Notes under the pieces: generated by a model
Databases searched by the model: none
Told to the model about the DNA's origin: nothing
What the model saw: the letters and a program-made list of their open reading frames with translations, nothing else
Part shown: in pieces, positions 1 to 7,638 of the stretch
Layout of the letters: each line of letters starts with the position of its first letter
Position numbering within the stretch: position 1 is the stretch's first letter
Assembly (NCBI GenBank): GCA_036986155.1
Contig: BTRA01000086.1
Span: 1-12,597, forward strand
Source of the DNA: JACZXQ01 sp036986155
GTDB lineage: Bacteria; Gemmatimonadota; Gemmatimonadetes; Longimicrobiales; Gaopeijiaceae
Direction of reading: 5' to 3'
DNA length: 12,597 nt
Position numbers and translations under genes: made by a program

Positions 1-2
1 TG

Positions 3-878
3 GGTGAGTACCAGAACAGCGCCTATTCGGCCTTCAGCGTCCTGGACCGGGCGGTGCGCGAGACCGTCTTCACCACCCACACGTACCGGCATCAGACCAT
101 CGGGTTCGAGGCGGACGTACGTGCCATGCCGGGGCGGTACGAGTACTCGCTGGGTTTCTTCCGGCGCTTCTACCGGCCCGAGAACGTGGTTTTGATGGTC
201 GTAGGGGACTTCGACTTCGACGAGGCGGAGGCCCTCATTCGCGAGTACTACAGCGGATGGGAGCCGGGATACGAGGCGCCGGCCGTTCCGGCCGAGCCGG
301 AGCAGACCGGGCCCCGGGAAAGCTCGGTGACGTATGAAGGCAAGACGCTTCCGCTGCTCTCCATCAACTACATGGCCCCGGCGTGGGCTCCCAACGACCG
401 CAGGGCGGTGGCGCTGGAACTCCTGGGCGGGATCGCATTCGGACGGAACTCCGATATCTACCGTAAGCTCGTCGTCGAGGAGAGGCGTCTCCAGTTCCTC
501 CGGCCTGGCTTCTTCCTGTCCCGCGATCCGGACTTTATCCAGATCCTCGGAATGGTGTCGGATCCCGGCGATGTGGACGCCGTGAAGGCCGAGCTCCTGG
601 CCGAGGTGGAGCGCTACCGCATGGACCTGGTGGACCAAAAGAAGCTCGCGGACACCAAGAGCGCCGCGCGCTATGGCTTCCTCATGGGTCTCGAGACGAA
701 CTTGGGTGTGGCGAACTCGGTGTCGCGGGCCATCGTGAACACCGGCGGGCTCGAGGCCATCAACGACTACTACCGCACTCTGGATCAGGTGACCCCCGAG
801 GACCTCCGGGAGGCGGCCCGCCGGATCCTGGCGGAGAACGGTCGGACCATCGTGACCCTCACTCAGGCGGGGGAATGA
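3..878 (+). CDS. M16 family zinc peptidase, C-terminal part (5' end outside window)
   Basis: The reading frame is open from the first bases, so this is the 3' part of a longer gene; the GTG at 54 is only an internal codon. The visible 291 residues begin with GEYQNSAYSAFSVLDRA and go on to the HTYRHQTIGFEADVRAM and FYRPENVVLMVVGDFD stretches. These match the region downstream of the HxxEH zinc site and the start of the C-terminal domain in M16 (insulinase/pitrilysin-like) proteins. The catalytic HxxEH would lie upstream of the window and cannot be seen. The C-terminal domain has RKLVVEERRLQFLRPG where active C-domains usually have an R..GL.Y pair, so this protein appears not to supply that pair. 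Its TGA overlaps the next gene's first ATG (ATGA at 875-878), so the two are probably translationally coupled. It probably acts in the periplasm; its substrate is unknown. Confidence 0.9.
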   Translation, partial: GEYQNSAYSAFSVLDRAVRETVFTTHTYRHQTIGFEADVRAMPGRYEYSLGFFRRFYRPENVVLMVVGDFDFDEAEALIREYYSGWEPGYEAPAVPAEPEQTGPRESSVTYEGKTLPLLSINYMAPAWAPNDRRAVALELLGGIAFGRNSDIYRKLVVEERRLQFLRPGFFLSRDPDFIQILGMVSDPGDVDAVKAELLAEVERYRMDLVDQKKLADTKSAARYGFLMGLETNLGVANSVSRAIVNTGGLEAINDYYRTLDQVTPEDLREAARRILAENGRTIVTLTQAGE

Positions 879-880
879 TC

Positions 881-2443
881 ATGAAGACGACGAACAGACG
901 GATTTCCGGCGTGGGCCTCTTCGTTGCGACCTTGATCGCAGCGTTGGCGCCTGGCGCCAAGGCTCAGTCGGATGGGTCCGACGGGGTGATCGCCCTCCGC
1001 GAGGAAGGCTCGCCGTTCGTGGCCCTCAACATCTGGGTCAAGGTGGGATCCCAGAACGACCCGAAGGGCAAGGAAGGTCTAGCGGCGCTGACGGCTCAAC
1101 TACTGGCCGACGGTGCCACGCAGCAGGACAGCTACCAGGAAATCGTGGACAAGCTGTACCCCATGGCGGCACGGTACGGCGCCTCGGTGGACAAGGAGAT
1201 GACCAACTTCCGGGGCACGGTCTACATCGACAACCTGGAGGGCTTCTACGAGCTCCTCAGGAACGCGCTCCTGTCCCCCGCGTTCGCCGAGGCGGACTTC
1301 AAGCGGGTGAAGCTCCGGACGCTGAACTTTCTGGAGCGGGGTCGGCGCTACAATCGCGACGAGGAGCTGAGCAGGGAGCTCCTCTACTGGATGGCGTACC
1401 AGGGCACGCCCTACGAGCACCCAGAGGAAGGGTACGTGGAGAGTGTGCGTTCCATCACCCTGGACGACGTACGTGCGTTCTACGACGAGTTCTACGTACG
1501 GAACAACATCGTGGTGGGCGTAGGCGGCGGATATCCCGCTGGATTGCCGGAACGCGCGCGCGCCGACTTCGACGCTCGGCCCGCGGGTGTGGTGGCGCAG
1601 GTGCCCCACGCGAATCCGGTGACGCCGGACCGGGTCAAGGTCCTCATCGTGGAGAAGCAGACGGACGCCACGGCCATCTCCCTGGGTTTCCCCACGGACC
1701 TGGTGCGCGGAGGCGAGGACTTCTACGCGATGTATCTGGTCAACTCCTGGATGGGTGAGCACCGGAGTTCATTTTCGAACCTGTACCAGGTCATCCGGGA
1801 GAAGCGGGGGATGAACTACGGCGACTACTCGTATATCGAGCCGTTCCCCTTGGGCTACACCACCCAGAGCCGGCCGGTGAACGCGGTGCGTCGCAGCAAC
1901 CTCTTCGAGATCTGGATCCGTCCCATCTCCCTCACGGAGCCCGGCAATCTGCACTCGCGCACTCTGTTCGCCACCCGGGCCGCGCTGCGGGAGCTCCACA
2001 ACCTGGTGGAGAACGGGTTGCCCACGGACCAGATCGAGCGCACGCGGCGTTTCCTGAACGACTTCAGCCTGAATTACGGGTCCACGGTGAGCCGTAGGCT
2101 GGCCTTCAAGATCGACGACGCCTTCTTCGGGCTAGGAGAGAACGAGTATCTGGCCTCCATCCGCCCGGAGCTCGCAAAGCTGAACAAAGAGACGGTGGAC
2201 GCGGCGATCCGCCGGCACCTGGACTCCGATGGCATGTATATGGTGTTCATCACCGCCGATGCCCAGGCCTTCAAGAAGCTGCTCCTGTCCGGCGAAGGAA
2301 CGTACATCACCTACGCCGGTGAGCAGCCTCCGGAGATCGTGGCCGAGGACGAGGAGATCGCCAACTTCCCCATCGACGTGGCCGAGGAAGACATCACGAT
2401 CATGGATATCTCCGAGGTCTTCGAAGGGCGGAGCGGCGGCTGA
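881..2443 (+). CDS. Exported M16-like protein lacking the HxxEH zinc motif; likely partner subunit
   Basis: This 520-residue protein has an M16 fold. A signal peptide is visible: a basic start (MKTTNRR), a hydrophobic stretch, then APGAKA|QSD as the likely cleavage site. Where active members have GLAHFLEHML, this protein reads GLAALTAQLL (residues 66-75), so both His and the Glu are replaced and it cannot bind zinc in the usual way. The C-domain keeps REKRGMNY (R309 and Y313), the pair that completes the active site of heterodimeric M16B proteases. With the upstream protein showing the opposite pattern, a two-subunit enzyme like mitochondrial processing peptidase is the best reading. Start choice: ATG at 875 overlaps the upstream stop but abuts the purine-rich AGGCGGGGGA, leaving no spacer; ATG at 881 leaves 6 nt and gives the better signal peptide. 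Starting at 875 adds only Met-Ile. An acidic C-terminal tail follows the second domain. Confidence 0.9.
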   Translation: MKTTNRRISGVGLFVATLIAALAPGAKAQSDGSDGVIALREEGSPFVALNIWVKVGSQNDPKGKEGLAALTAQLLADGATQQDSYQEIVDKLYPMAARYGASVDKEMTNFRGTVYIDNLEGFYELLRNALLSPAFAEADFKRVKLRTLNFLERGRRYNRDEELSRELLYWMAYQGTPYEHPEEGYVESVRSITLDDVRAFYDEFYVRNNIVVGVGGGYPAGLPERARADFDARPAGVVAQVPHANPVTPDRVKVLIVEKQTDATAISLGFPTDLVRGGEDFYAMYLVNSWMGEHRSSFSNLYQVIREKRGMNYGDYSYIEPFPLGYTTQSRPVNAVRRSNLFEIWIRPISLTEPGNLHSRTLFATRAALRELHNLVENGLPTDQIERTRRFLNDFSLNYGSTVSRRLAFKIDDAFFGLGENEYLASIRPELAKLNKETVDAAIRRHLDSDGMYMVFITADAQAFKKLLLSGEGTYITYAGEQPPEIVAEDEEIANFPIDVAEEDITIMDISEVFEGRSGG

Positions 2444-2481
2444 CGTGGGCGGCCCGGGCCTAACGGCCCGGGCCCCCACGT
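2443..2481. terminator. Strong GC hairpin between convergent genes
   Basis: ACGTGGG (2443-2449), one bulged C, then GGCCCGGGCC (2451-2460), loop TAAC, then GGCCCGGGCC (2465-2474) and CCCACGT (2475-2481). This is a 17-bp stem with a single bulge and a 4-nt loop. It begins on the last base of the M16 stop codon and ends 24 nt from the stop of the convergent Kelch gene. Neither side has a T-tract, so it is not a textbook intrinsic terminator. The position suggests a shared bidirectional terminator or a 3'-end block against exonucleases. Confidence 0.7.
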
Positions 2482-2505
2482 GCTCAGCCTGACGTACGAC
2501 CGGCC

Positions 2506-3504
2506 TTAAGGGATGTACAACTCGGCCGAGCTCAGGTCGCCGACGAGGGTAGACGAGTACCCACCGATCACCAGGACTCGACCGTCGGTAAGCAGCGTGG
2601 CCGTGTGCTGTTGCCTCCCATCGTTCATGCTCGCAACGGGTGTGAACACACCGGTCACGGGATCATATATTTCGGCGGATGCCGTCGTGATCGGGCCGAT
2701 CGCGGTGTGGCCACCCGCCACCAGGACCCGCCCGTCGGACAGGAGCGTCAGCGTGGGCGATCCTCTCGACACGCTCATACTCCCCGTCGGAGCGAACGAG
2801 CCGGTATTCGGATCGTAGAGCTCGGCATTCGTCCCTGCGCCGGATGCGAATAGGACCATCCCGTTCGACAGGAGTGGCGCGCCGGGCCACCAGAGGCTGC
2901 AGCGTTGGTCGGTCATGGTCCCCGAAGTCACCGTGAAGGAGTTGGAGACCGGATCGTACACCTCGGCCTCGTTCAAACAGATCCCGAACCCGGGAGTGGT
3001 GGTCTGAGTGCCACCCGCCAGGAGCACTTCGCCATTCGGAAGGAGCGTCGCCGAGTGCCCCGTCCGGTCCTCGACGAGACTGCTGGCGATCGTGCTGAAC
3101 GTGCCACTCAAAGGGTCATACAGCTCCGCGCTACCGAGGGACTGCGGTCCTGACGAGAGCTGACCCCCGGCGATGAGCACCTTCCCGTTCCCCAAGAGCG
3201 TCGCGCTGTGGTGCGTCCGCGCTTGGGGTGGGGCACCCGTCGTCGCGGTGAAGGTGTCATTGCTTGGGTCGAAGAGTTCGGCCAAGCCCGCGCCGGCGAT
3301 CAACACTTTTCCATCCGGAAGCAGCGTCGCCGAAGTGCCCGGATTGTACCAGACCGTGGTGCCGAGGCTGCTGAAGTTGCCGGTCGAGGGATCCCAGATC
3401 TCTGGGAAGCCCCCTCCGACCACGAGGACCCGCCCGTCGATGAGTTCGACCGCGCGGTGGTCGCGGCGGGCGGCACCCATGGAGCCGGTCGTGGTCCATG
3501 CTCC
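2506..3504 (-). repeat. Seven tandem Kelch motifs (protein-level repeat)
   Basis: The seven blades are recognised by their double-Gly ends and Asp-Pro turns. In order they begin near DHRAVELIDGRVLVVGGG, GTSATLLPDGKVLIAGAG, HHSATLLGNGKVLIAGGQ, GHSATLLPNGEVLLAGGT, PGAPLLSNGMVLFASGAG, PTLTLLSDGRVLVAGGH and QHTATLLTDGRVLVIGGY. Most blades end in AE(L/I/V)YDP or a close variant; the first ends EIWDP and the last stops at AELYIP, where the protein ends. Blade 5 is the most degenerate, with GAG or SGA in place of GG. Spacing is about 40-50 residues. Seven repeats fit a single closed propeller. Confidence 0.85.
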
Positions 3505-5532
3505 CAGCGCGATCAACGTGACCGGCACCGTAAACGTGCTGACCACCGTGCCGTCGTCCTTGAGCTCGAACCGCGCGGTTGCGGGCCCCGGAACCAGAGT
3601 CCCGGACCCCCCGCCACTGTTGCTGGCGCCCGCGGTCCAACTGAAGGTGCAGGTCCCCGGCGGTAAGTTCCCCGCGCCTGACCCGCAGAGGACTTGTACG
3701 CCTCCCGCTGCACGCGACGCCGAACCCTGATCCATCCAACCCTGGAGCACCACGGTCGCGAGGGTGCTGGCGGTGTTGTTCGTCATCGTCGCTGTATAGG
3801 AGACAGCGGAGCCGCCAATGGCCAGCGTCGTCGAGCTCAGAGCCACCGCATCGATGGTGGCCCCTAGTCCTAAGACCACTGACGTGAACGGGCTGCCCCC
3901 GATCGGGCCGAGCGCGACCCCATCCGCCGTCGTGAGCAGGATCTGGATCTCGTCGGTCCCCTGACCGACGGGGACGTATGTCGCCGTGTACATCCCGTTG
4001 TTCTGGTCGACGACCGTCACGGGCGCACCCGCGTTCGGGCCGGCGATGATGGTTACGTCCAGCACATCCCCACCGAGCAGGAAGTTCTCATCCAGGCCAT
4101 TCTTGACTTGGATGAGGATGTTCGTCGTCTGGTTGACAACGCCGTCGGGCACGGTGGCCGTGGTGTGGGCGGCGTTCGGCCCCAGCGTGGCCGCGAAGGT
4201 GCTGAACGCCAGGTCGAGACTCTCGGTGCCGCGCGTTACCGTCGTGTTGAGCCCGCCGTGCAGGTAGTAGTAGGCCCTCACCGGTGTAGGCTTGACGAGG
4301 CCGAGGACCTTCGAGGCGCCCCACCGCAGGAGGGCAGCCAGCCCCGGCGCGCGCGCGCCCGACGGTGCCGGAGGCACGAAGCCAGAGCACTCCGGTGCTC
4401 CGAACGTGGATGGCACCCGCTTGGTCTCGCCATCCGGGAAACCGGGCTTCGGATCCGTGACCTTGTACATGATCAACTGCGGATGGAGTGAGTTCACGAT
4501 ACCCCGGCTCGTGAGCTCGGCATCGTCCTGACACACTACGACCTTGACGCCGGGGCCGGCCGGGTCGATGAAGACGTTCTCGGGAAAGGTGTTGATCCCG
4601 ACGAAGAACGGCAGCTCCTGGTTGTTGTCCGTGAACAGGTCCACACTGGGTGGTCCGATGTTCATCTCGGCCGTGATCAGGACGTTGTCGATCGGGTTGC
4701 CCTGTGCGTCCTCGAAGACCGCGTCGCTGACCGTGACGACCGTGACGGTCTGGGTCTGGCCGGGAGCGCCCGTCGTGACCGCGATGACGGTCGGCTGGCC
4801 GTCGCCGGCGATCTCGACCGCTGCTGCGCACGCCTCGGGAACGTTGCAGAACTGTTCCTCGAGCGCGCCTTCCTCGATGCGGAACGCGATCTTGAAGCTC
4901 CCCTTGTTGGAGATCTGGATCACGTCCCCGTCCGGGTTGGGGCCGGCTACTTCGTCGCCCTCCTCGCCCTCATCGCCCTTGTCGTTCTTGTCGCTCTCGT
5001 GACTCTTGCTGTCCTTCTTCTTGACCGCGACCACATCCACGTGCCCGAGCTCCGAGCCCTGGATGACGACGCGAATCCGGTAGACCGCGTTCAGTTGGGG
5101 CGGAAAGTCCTCCATCCGCCAGTGCACAGAGTAGTGGCCCTTCCCGTCAACCTCGATGTTGTTCTCGTTGTCGTCGTCATCATCATCATCGTCTCCGCCG
5201 TGGGAGATATCCGGGCTGCGCTCGAAGCTCGCCAGAAGCGGAACGCCCTCGTCGCAGCCGTCTTCTGTCTGGTTCCGGAGGCAGATCTCCACTACCGGAA
5301 AGAGCATCGGGTCGGCCTCCCCACTGAACTTCTTCGCCTTGGTCAACGGCTTGAGCCAGAAGAAGTAGGGATTGCCCCCCTCCCCGTTGTTGCCGTCGAC
5401 GAGGTCGAGCGACGGCTCGAGGAGTCCGCGCGGGATCTCTGTGTCATCGACCTCAGAGGTCGGCAGGTCCGTACAGGACGCGACTACGAGGCTGACGAAC
5501 GCGAGTGCGAGAGGAAGGGTTCGCCTGTGCAT
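2506..5532 (-). CDS. Large lipoprotein with Ig-like domains and seven-repeat Kelch propeller
   Basis: This 1008-residue protein opens with a lipoprotein signal: MHRRTLPLALAFVSLVVASC, with lipobox VASC and lipidated C20. Residues about 50-170 form a domain of unknown family interrupted by eight Asp (114-121). A highly charged Lys/Asp/Glu linker follows (about 171-196). Residues about 200-450 are mostly beta and unassigned. At about 460-550 there is an invasin/filamin-like Ig domain (GMYTATYVP), then a second beta-sandwich (about 555-675) resembling CARDB-type domains. Residues 677-1008 hold seven Kelch-type repeats with the pattern HxATLLxDGRVLVAGG...AELYDPxTGxF. The ATG at 5532 is preceded by a strong GGAGGAG at 5537-5543. 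The usual role of such propellers is binding protein or glycan at the cell surface. I see no basis for calling an enzyme such as galactose oxidase. It is the last gene of the minus-strand block, 120 nt after the TPR gene. Confidence 0.85.
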   Translation of the reverse strand: MHRRTLPLALAFVSLVVASCTDLPTSEVDDTEIPRGLLEPSLDLVDGNNGEGGNPYFFWLKPLTKAKKFSGEADPMLFPVVEICLRNQTEDGCDEGVPLLASFERSPDISHGGDDDDDDDDNENNIEVDGKGHYSVHWRMEDFPPQLNAVYRIRVVIQGSELGHVDVVAVKKKDSKSHESDKNDKGDEGEEGDEVAGPNPDGDVIQISNKGSFKIAFRIEEGALEEQFCNVPEACAAAVEIAGDGQPTVIAVTTGAPGQTQTVTVVTVSDAVFEDAQGNPIDNVLITAEMNIGPPSVDLFTDNNQELPFFVGINTFPENVFIDPAGPGVKVVVCQDDAELTSRGIVNSLHPQLIMYKVTDPKPGFPDGETKRVPSTFGAPECSGFVPPAPSGARAPGLAALLRWGASKVLGLVKPTPVRAYYYLHGGLNTTVTRGTESLDLAFSTFAATLGPNAAHTTATVPDGVVNQTTNILIQVKNGLDENFLLGGDVLDVTIIAGPNAGAPVTVVDQNNGMYTATYVPVGQGTDEIQILLTTADGVALGPIGGSPFTSVVLGLGATIDAVALSSTTLAIGGSAVSYTATMTNNTASTLATVVLQGWMDQGSASRAAGGVQVLCGSGAGNLPPGTCTFSWTAGASNSGGGSGTLVPGPATARFELKDDGTVVSTFTVPVTLIALGAWTTTGSMGAARRDHRAVELIDGRVLVVGGGFPEIWDPSTGNFSSLGTTVWYNPGTSATLLPDGKVLIAGAGLAELFDPSNDTFTATTGAPPQARTHHSATLLGNGKVLIAGGQLSSGPQSLGSAELYDPLSGTFSTIASSLVEDRTGHSATLLPNGEVLLAGGTQTTTPGFGICLNEAEVYDPVSNSFTVTSGTMTDQRCSLWWPGAPLLSNGMVLFASGAGTNAELYDPNTGSFAPTGSMSVSRGSPTLTLLSDGRVLVAGGHTAIGPITTASAEIYDPVTGVFTPVASMNDGRQQHTATLLTDGRVLVIGGYSSTLVGDLSSAELYIP
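5170..5193 (-). repeat. Trinucleotide (GAY)8 tract encoding poly-Asp
   Basis: On the minus strand eight consecutive codons are GAC-GAT x4-GAC x3, giving Asp114-Asp121 of the Kelch lipoprotein. Asn-Glu-Asn-Asn codons follow directly, extending the low-complexity stretch. Four identical GAT codons in a row are a short microsatellite that could change length by slippage without shifting the frame. Confidence 0.8.
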
Positions 5533-5583
5533 GGTACTCCTCCGATATCGAATGGAGGCGGGAGGTCGGTGACGGGTCCGGTA

Positions 5584-5622
5584 CGCGCGATGCGTGCTCC
5601 AGGATCAGAGTGCGATCGCGCG
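5584..5622. promoter_or_regulatory. Inverted repeat upstream of the Kelch lipoprotein gene
   Basis: CGCGCGAT at 5584-5591 and its perfect reverse complement ATCGCGCG at 5615-5622 are separated by 23 nt. They sit in the 120-nt gap between the TPR gene stop and the Kelch gene start, 52 nt or more before the Kelch ATG. The element could be an operator or a long-loop hairpin. The arms are GC-rich and only 8 bp long, so chance is possible. No good -35/-10 pair was seen in this gap. Confidence 0.3.
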
Positions 5623-5652
5623 CCGTAGGCGGGACTTCGGCCGTTCACGGGA

Positions 5653-7488
5653 TCAGAGGCCCATGAGGCGCTGAAAGTCGGGGTTTCCCTGTAGATCCCT
5701 CCACCACCAATGCGATGACCACTTCCAACCCACACGGTGCTCAGGGCTGGCGGTGAGGTAGATTCTGAGCCGATCCACCGCGGTCGCGGGGTCGCCGAGC
5801 TGCAGGTGTACGAGGGCCTCGTACCCGAGCAGCTCTCTGGTGGGATCGATGTCGGGTGAGGCCTGAGAGCGGGCTACGACGGCCAGCGCGCTGTCCGGCA
5901 TCTGGGCCCGCGCGAGGACCATCGCCACGACCAGTTGGCTGGAGATCCGCTCCCGCTCCCGGTCCGACTCGGGCACCAAGGCCAGGTACTCCTCCATGAT
6001 CTGCCAGGCGCGGTCCGGGTCCGGCTCCACTGCGCGAGTGCTCATGAGCCAGAGCTGGCACTCCGTGAACTCCGGTACGTCGGGAAAGCGGCGCCGGCCC
6101 TCGTCACAGTACCGGATACCGTCGCGGAAGTTTTCGAGGTCGTACGACGTCTCGTAGAGTCTGCGGAGCACGGACCGCGCAGAGCTCAGGAACTCGTCGG
6201 CCTCGAACGCTCTACGAGCGGCGAGGTTGGCGCCGACGATGTCGGGCACCTGCGAGTAGACGATGCTGAGGACGTTCCATGCGGCCGCGAGGGTCGGATC
6301 GAGGTCCGTGGCCTGCTCGAGGTCGTCGATTGCTGCCTGGAACAGTCGGTCCGCTTCGCTGGGTTCGGACGCGAGGCCCTGGGACCACATCATGTATCTG
6401 GCCAGTCCCCGCACGTAGAGTGCCCCCCCGTGACGGGGATCCCTGGCGAGCACCTCGTCCGTCCTTCGTTCGGCCAGCTCGAGCGCCTCTCGGGCCTCGA
6501 TCGGCTCGTCGCGCGACAGTTCGCCCCAGCGGTAGGCGAGCCTGGCTCTCATCACGGGCGGCTCCAGCCACTCGGGGTCGATCTCCTCGGCCGCCGCGAA
6601 AAGAGAATCGGCCCGTCGGAATCCGATGATGAAGCCTTCGACGTCATCCTCACGAATGTGTTGCTCGGACTCTCTGCGCGCACGCATGCCGCGCTGGAAC
6701 GTCGCCCAGGCGGCTACGTCGTCGGTGCCCCTTCGGGCGCGCCGCAGGGAGATCTCCGCGCCCATCCATGTGCGGAGCAGCTCGACGACCTGCTCGGCGA
6801 GTTCGTCCTGGAGCGCGAAGAGGTCGTCGGCCTCCTCCTCCACCGTCTGCCGCTGAAGCTCGGCCCCGCTCTCGCCGTCGATGAGCGCCACGCTGACCCG
6901 GACGGCGTCACCGCGCGGCTCCACCGATCCCTGGACGAGCGTCCCGGTCGAGAGGATTGAGGCGATGCTGTCCAGCGGGAGGGCCGTGTCACGGAACTGG
7001 GCGGAGCCGCTCGCGGAGATGACGTCCAGGGCCGAGACGTCCTTGAGCCGCTCGATGAGCGCCTCCGTGAGCCCATCGGCGACGTACTCGAGCTCGTTAG
7101 TGCGCGACAGGTCGCTGAAGTAGAGGACTCCGATGCGGCCGAGTTCGAGCATGCCCGATGATCCAGCGGCAATCGCTGCTTCCGCCCGTGCGCTCTGGAT
7201 GGCCCTGTAACCGAAAAACACCGTGGCCAGAGCGACACCCGCCAGCAACGTGATCCCCAGGCGCGTCGCTTTTTGGCGTCCCTTCTCGCCGTGGTACCAA
7301 CCCAGCACGATGCTGGCCGCGAAGCCACCCATGAAGAGAACGAAGCCGAGCCGGTAGACGATCTCGGGGAGGATGCCCCGCTCGACGAGCTCGCCCAAGA
7401 CCTGCAACGCGACCCATGCAGACACCGCATAGGATGCCACGATCTGGACGATACGACGCTGCTTGAGCTCCAAGAAGAACGAAGCCAT
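5653..7488 (-). CDS. Inner-membrane protein with FlgO/TolB-like domain and TPR repeats
   Basis: This is a 611-residue protein from ATG 7488. The N-terminus MASFFLELKQRRIVQIVASY matches the short basic segment plus membrane helix that opens many TPR proteins of this kind. Three hydrophobic helices lie at about 13-33, 43-63 and 76-95. Residues about 115-250 form the FlgO/TolB N-terminal-like domain: IGVLYFSDLS, ADGLTEALIERL, a GTLVQGSV segment and VRVSVALID. The same domain accompanies TPRs in CadC-like regulators and in bacterial Ser/Thr kinases, but here there is no kinase, cyclase or DNA-binding domain. TPR-like helices fill about 300-600, for example AAWNVLSIVYSQV and ALVHLQLGDPATAVDRL. The C-terminus WWWRDLQGNPDFQRLMGL is typical of these proteins. 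An in-frame TTG at 7554 would add 22 residues, but it falls inside a likely -35 box and has no Shine-Dalgarno. Most likely it is a protein-protein scaffold; its function is unknown. Confidence 0.8.
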   Translation of the reverse strand: MASFFLELKQRRIVQIVASYAVSAWVALQVLGELVERGILPEIVYRLGFVLFMGGFAASIVLGWYHGEKGRQKATRLGITLLAGVALATVFFGYRAIQSARAEAAIAAGSSGMLELGRIGVLYFSDLSRTNELEYVADGLTEALIERLKDVSALDVISASGSAQFRDTALPLDSIASILSTGTLVQGSVEPRGDAVRVSVALIDGESGAELQRQTVEEEADDLFALQDELAEQVVELLRTWMGAEISLRRARRGTDDVAAWATFQRGMRARRESEQHIREDDVEGFIIGFRRADSLFAAAEEIDPEWLEPPVMRARLAYRWGELSRDEPIEAREALELAERRTDEVLARDPRHGGALYVRGLARYMMWSQGLASEPSEADRLFQAAIDDLEQATDLDPTLAAAWNVLSIVYSQVPDIVGANLAARRAFEADEFLSSARSVLRRLYETSYDLENFRDGIRYCDEGRRRFPDVPEFTECQLWLMSTRAVEPDPDRAWQIMEEYLALVPESDRERERISSQLVVAMVLARAQMPDSALAVVARSQASPDIDPTRELLGYEALVHLQLGDPATAVDRLRIYLTASPEHRVGWKWSSHWWWRDLQGNPDFQRLMGL

Positions 7489-7525
7489 TGATGGGGCCCC
7501 CGGTTGGCGATCCGACTTTCCCACG

Positions 7526-7554
7526 GGTATCCCAGATCGACGGGCAACCGTCAA
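7526..7554 (-). promoter_or_regulatory. Candidate sigma-70-type promoter for the TPR gene
   Basis: On the minus strand TTGACG (7554-7549) and GATACC (7531-7526) are 17 nt apart. The -35 matches 5 of 6 consensus bases and the -10 only 3 of 6. Predicted transcription would begin near 7519, about 30 nt before the ATG at 7488. The 150-nt gap after the propeller gene makes an own promoter reasonable. Confidence 0.35.
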
Positions 7555-7605
7555 CGTACCATCAAGTCGGCGACCTGTCCAACGGTCGCTTGCCTCCTCT
7601 GCTTG

Positions 7606-7620
7606 CCTCGGCCACCGAGG
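7606..7620 (-). terminator. Small hairpin after the YVTN propeller gene
   Basis: CCTCGG (7606-7611), loop CCA, then CCGAGG (7615-7620) form a 6-bp stem starting 19 nt after the propeller gene stop. No T-tract follows on the minus strand. It may be a weak or Rho-assisted terminator or attenuator, or chance. Confidence 0.25.
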
Positions 7621-7638
7621 ACCGGGGCGAGCCGAGCC

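Noticed and set aside
1100..1762. 220-codon open frame on the minus strand
   Set aside because: It is antisense to the M16-like gene, with a His/Val/Arg-rich composition typical of shadow frames.
2506..3504. Galactose-oxidase-type enzyme call for the Kelch domain
   Set aside because: Only the propeller repeats are seen; no copper-ligand or Cys-Tyr cofactor motif could be recognised, so an enzyme call is not supported.
4088..4831. 247-codon open frame on the minus strand within the Kelch gene
   Set aside because: It is out of frame inside a well-supported lipoprotein gene, with an Arg/Gly/His-rich translation.
4999..5628. 209-codon plus-strand frame with an ILV-rich hydrophobic run
   Set aside because: The hydrophobic run (VVLVVVVIIIIV) is just the antisense reading of the poly-Asp tract, not a membrane helix.
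5935..6960. 341-codon open frame on the plus strand
   Set aside because: It is antisense to the TPR gene, whose domains and repeats are clear; no domain is visible in this frame.
7486..7554. TTG start at 7554 for the TPR protein
   Set aside because: It would add 22 polar residues before the conserved MASFFLELKQRR start, has no Shine-Dalgarno and overlaps the likely -35 box.
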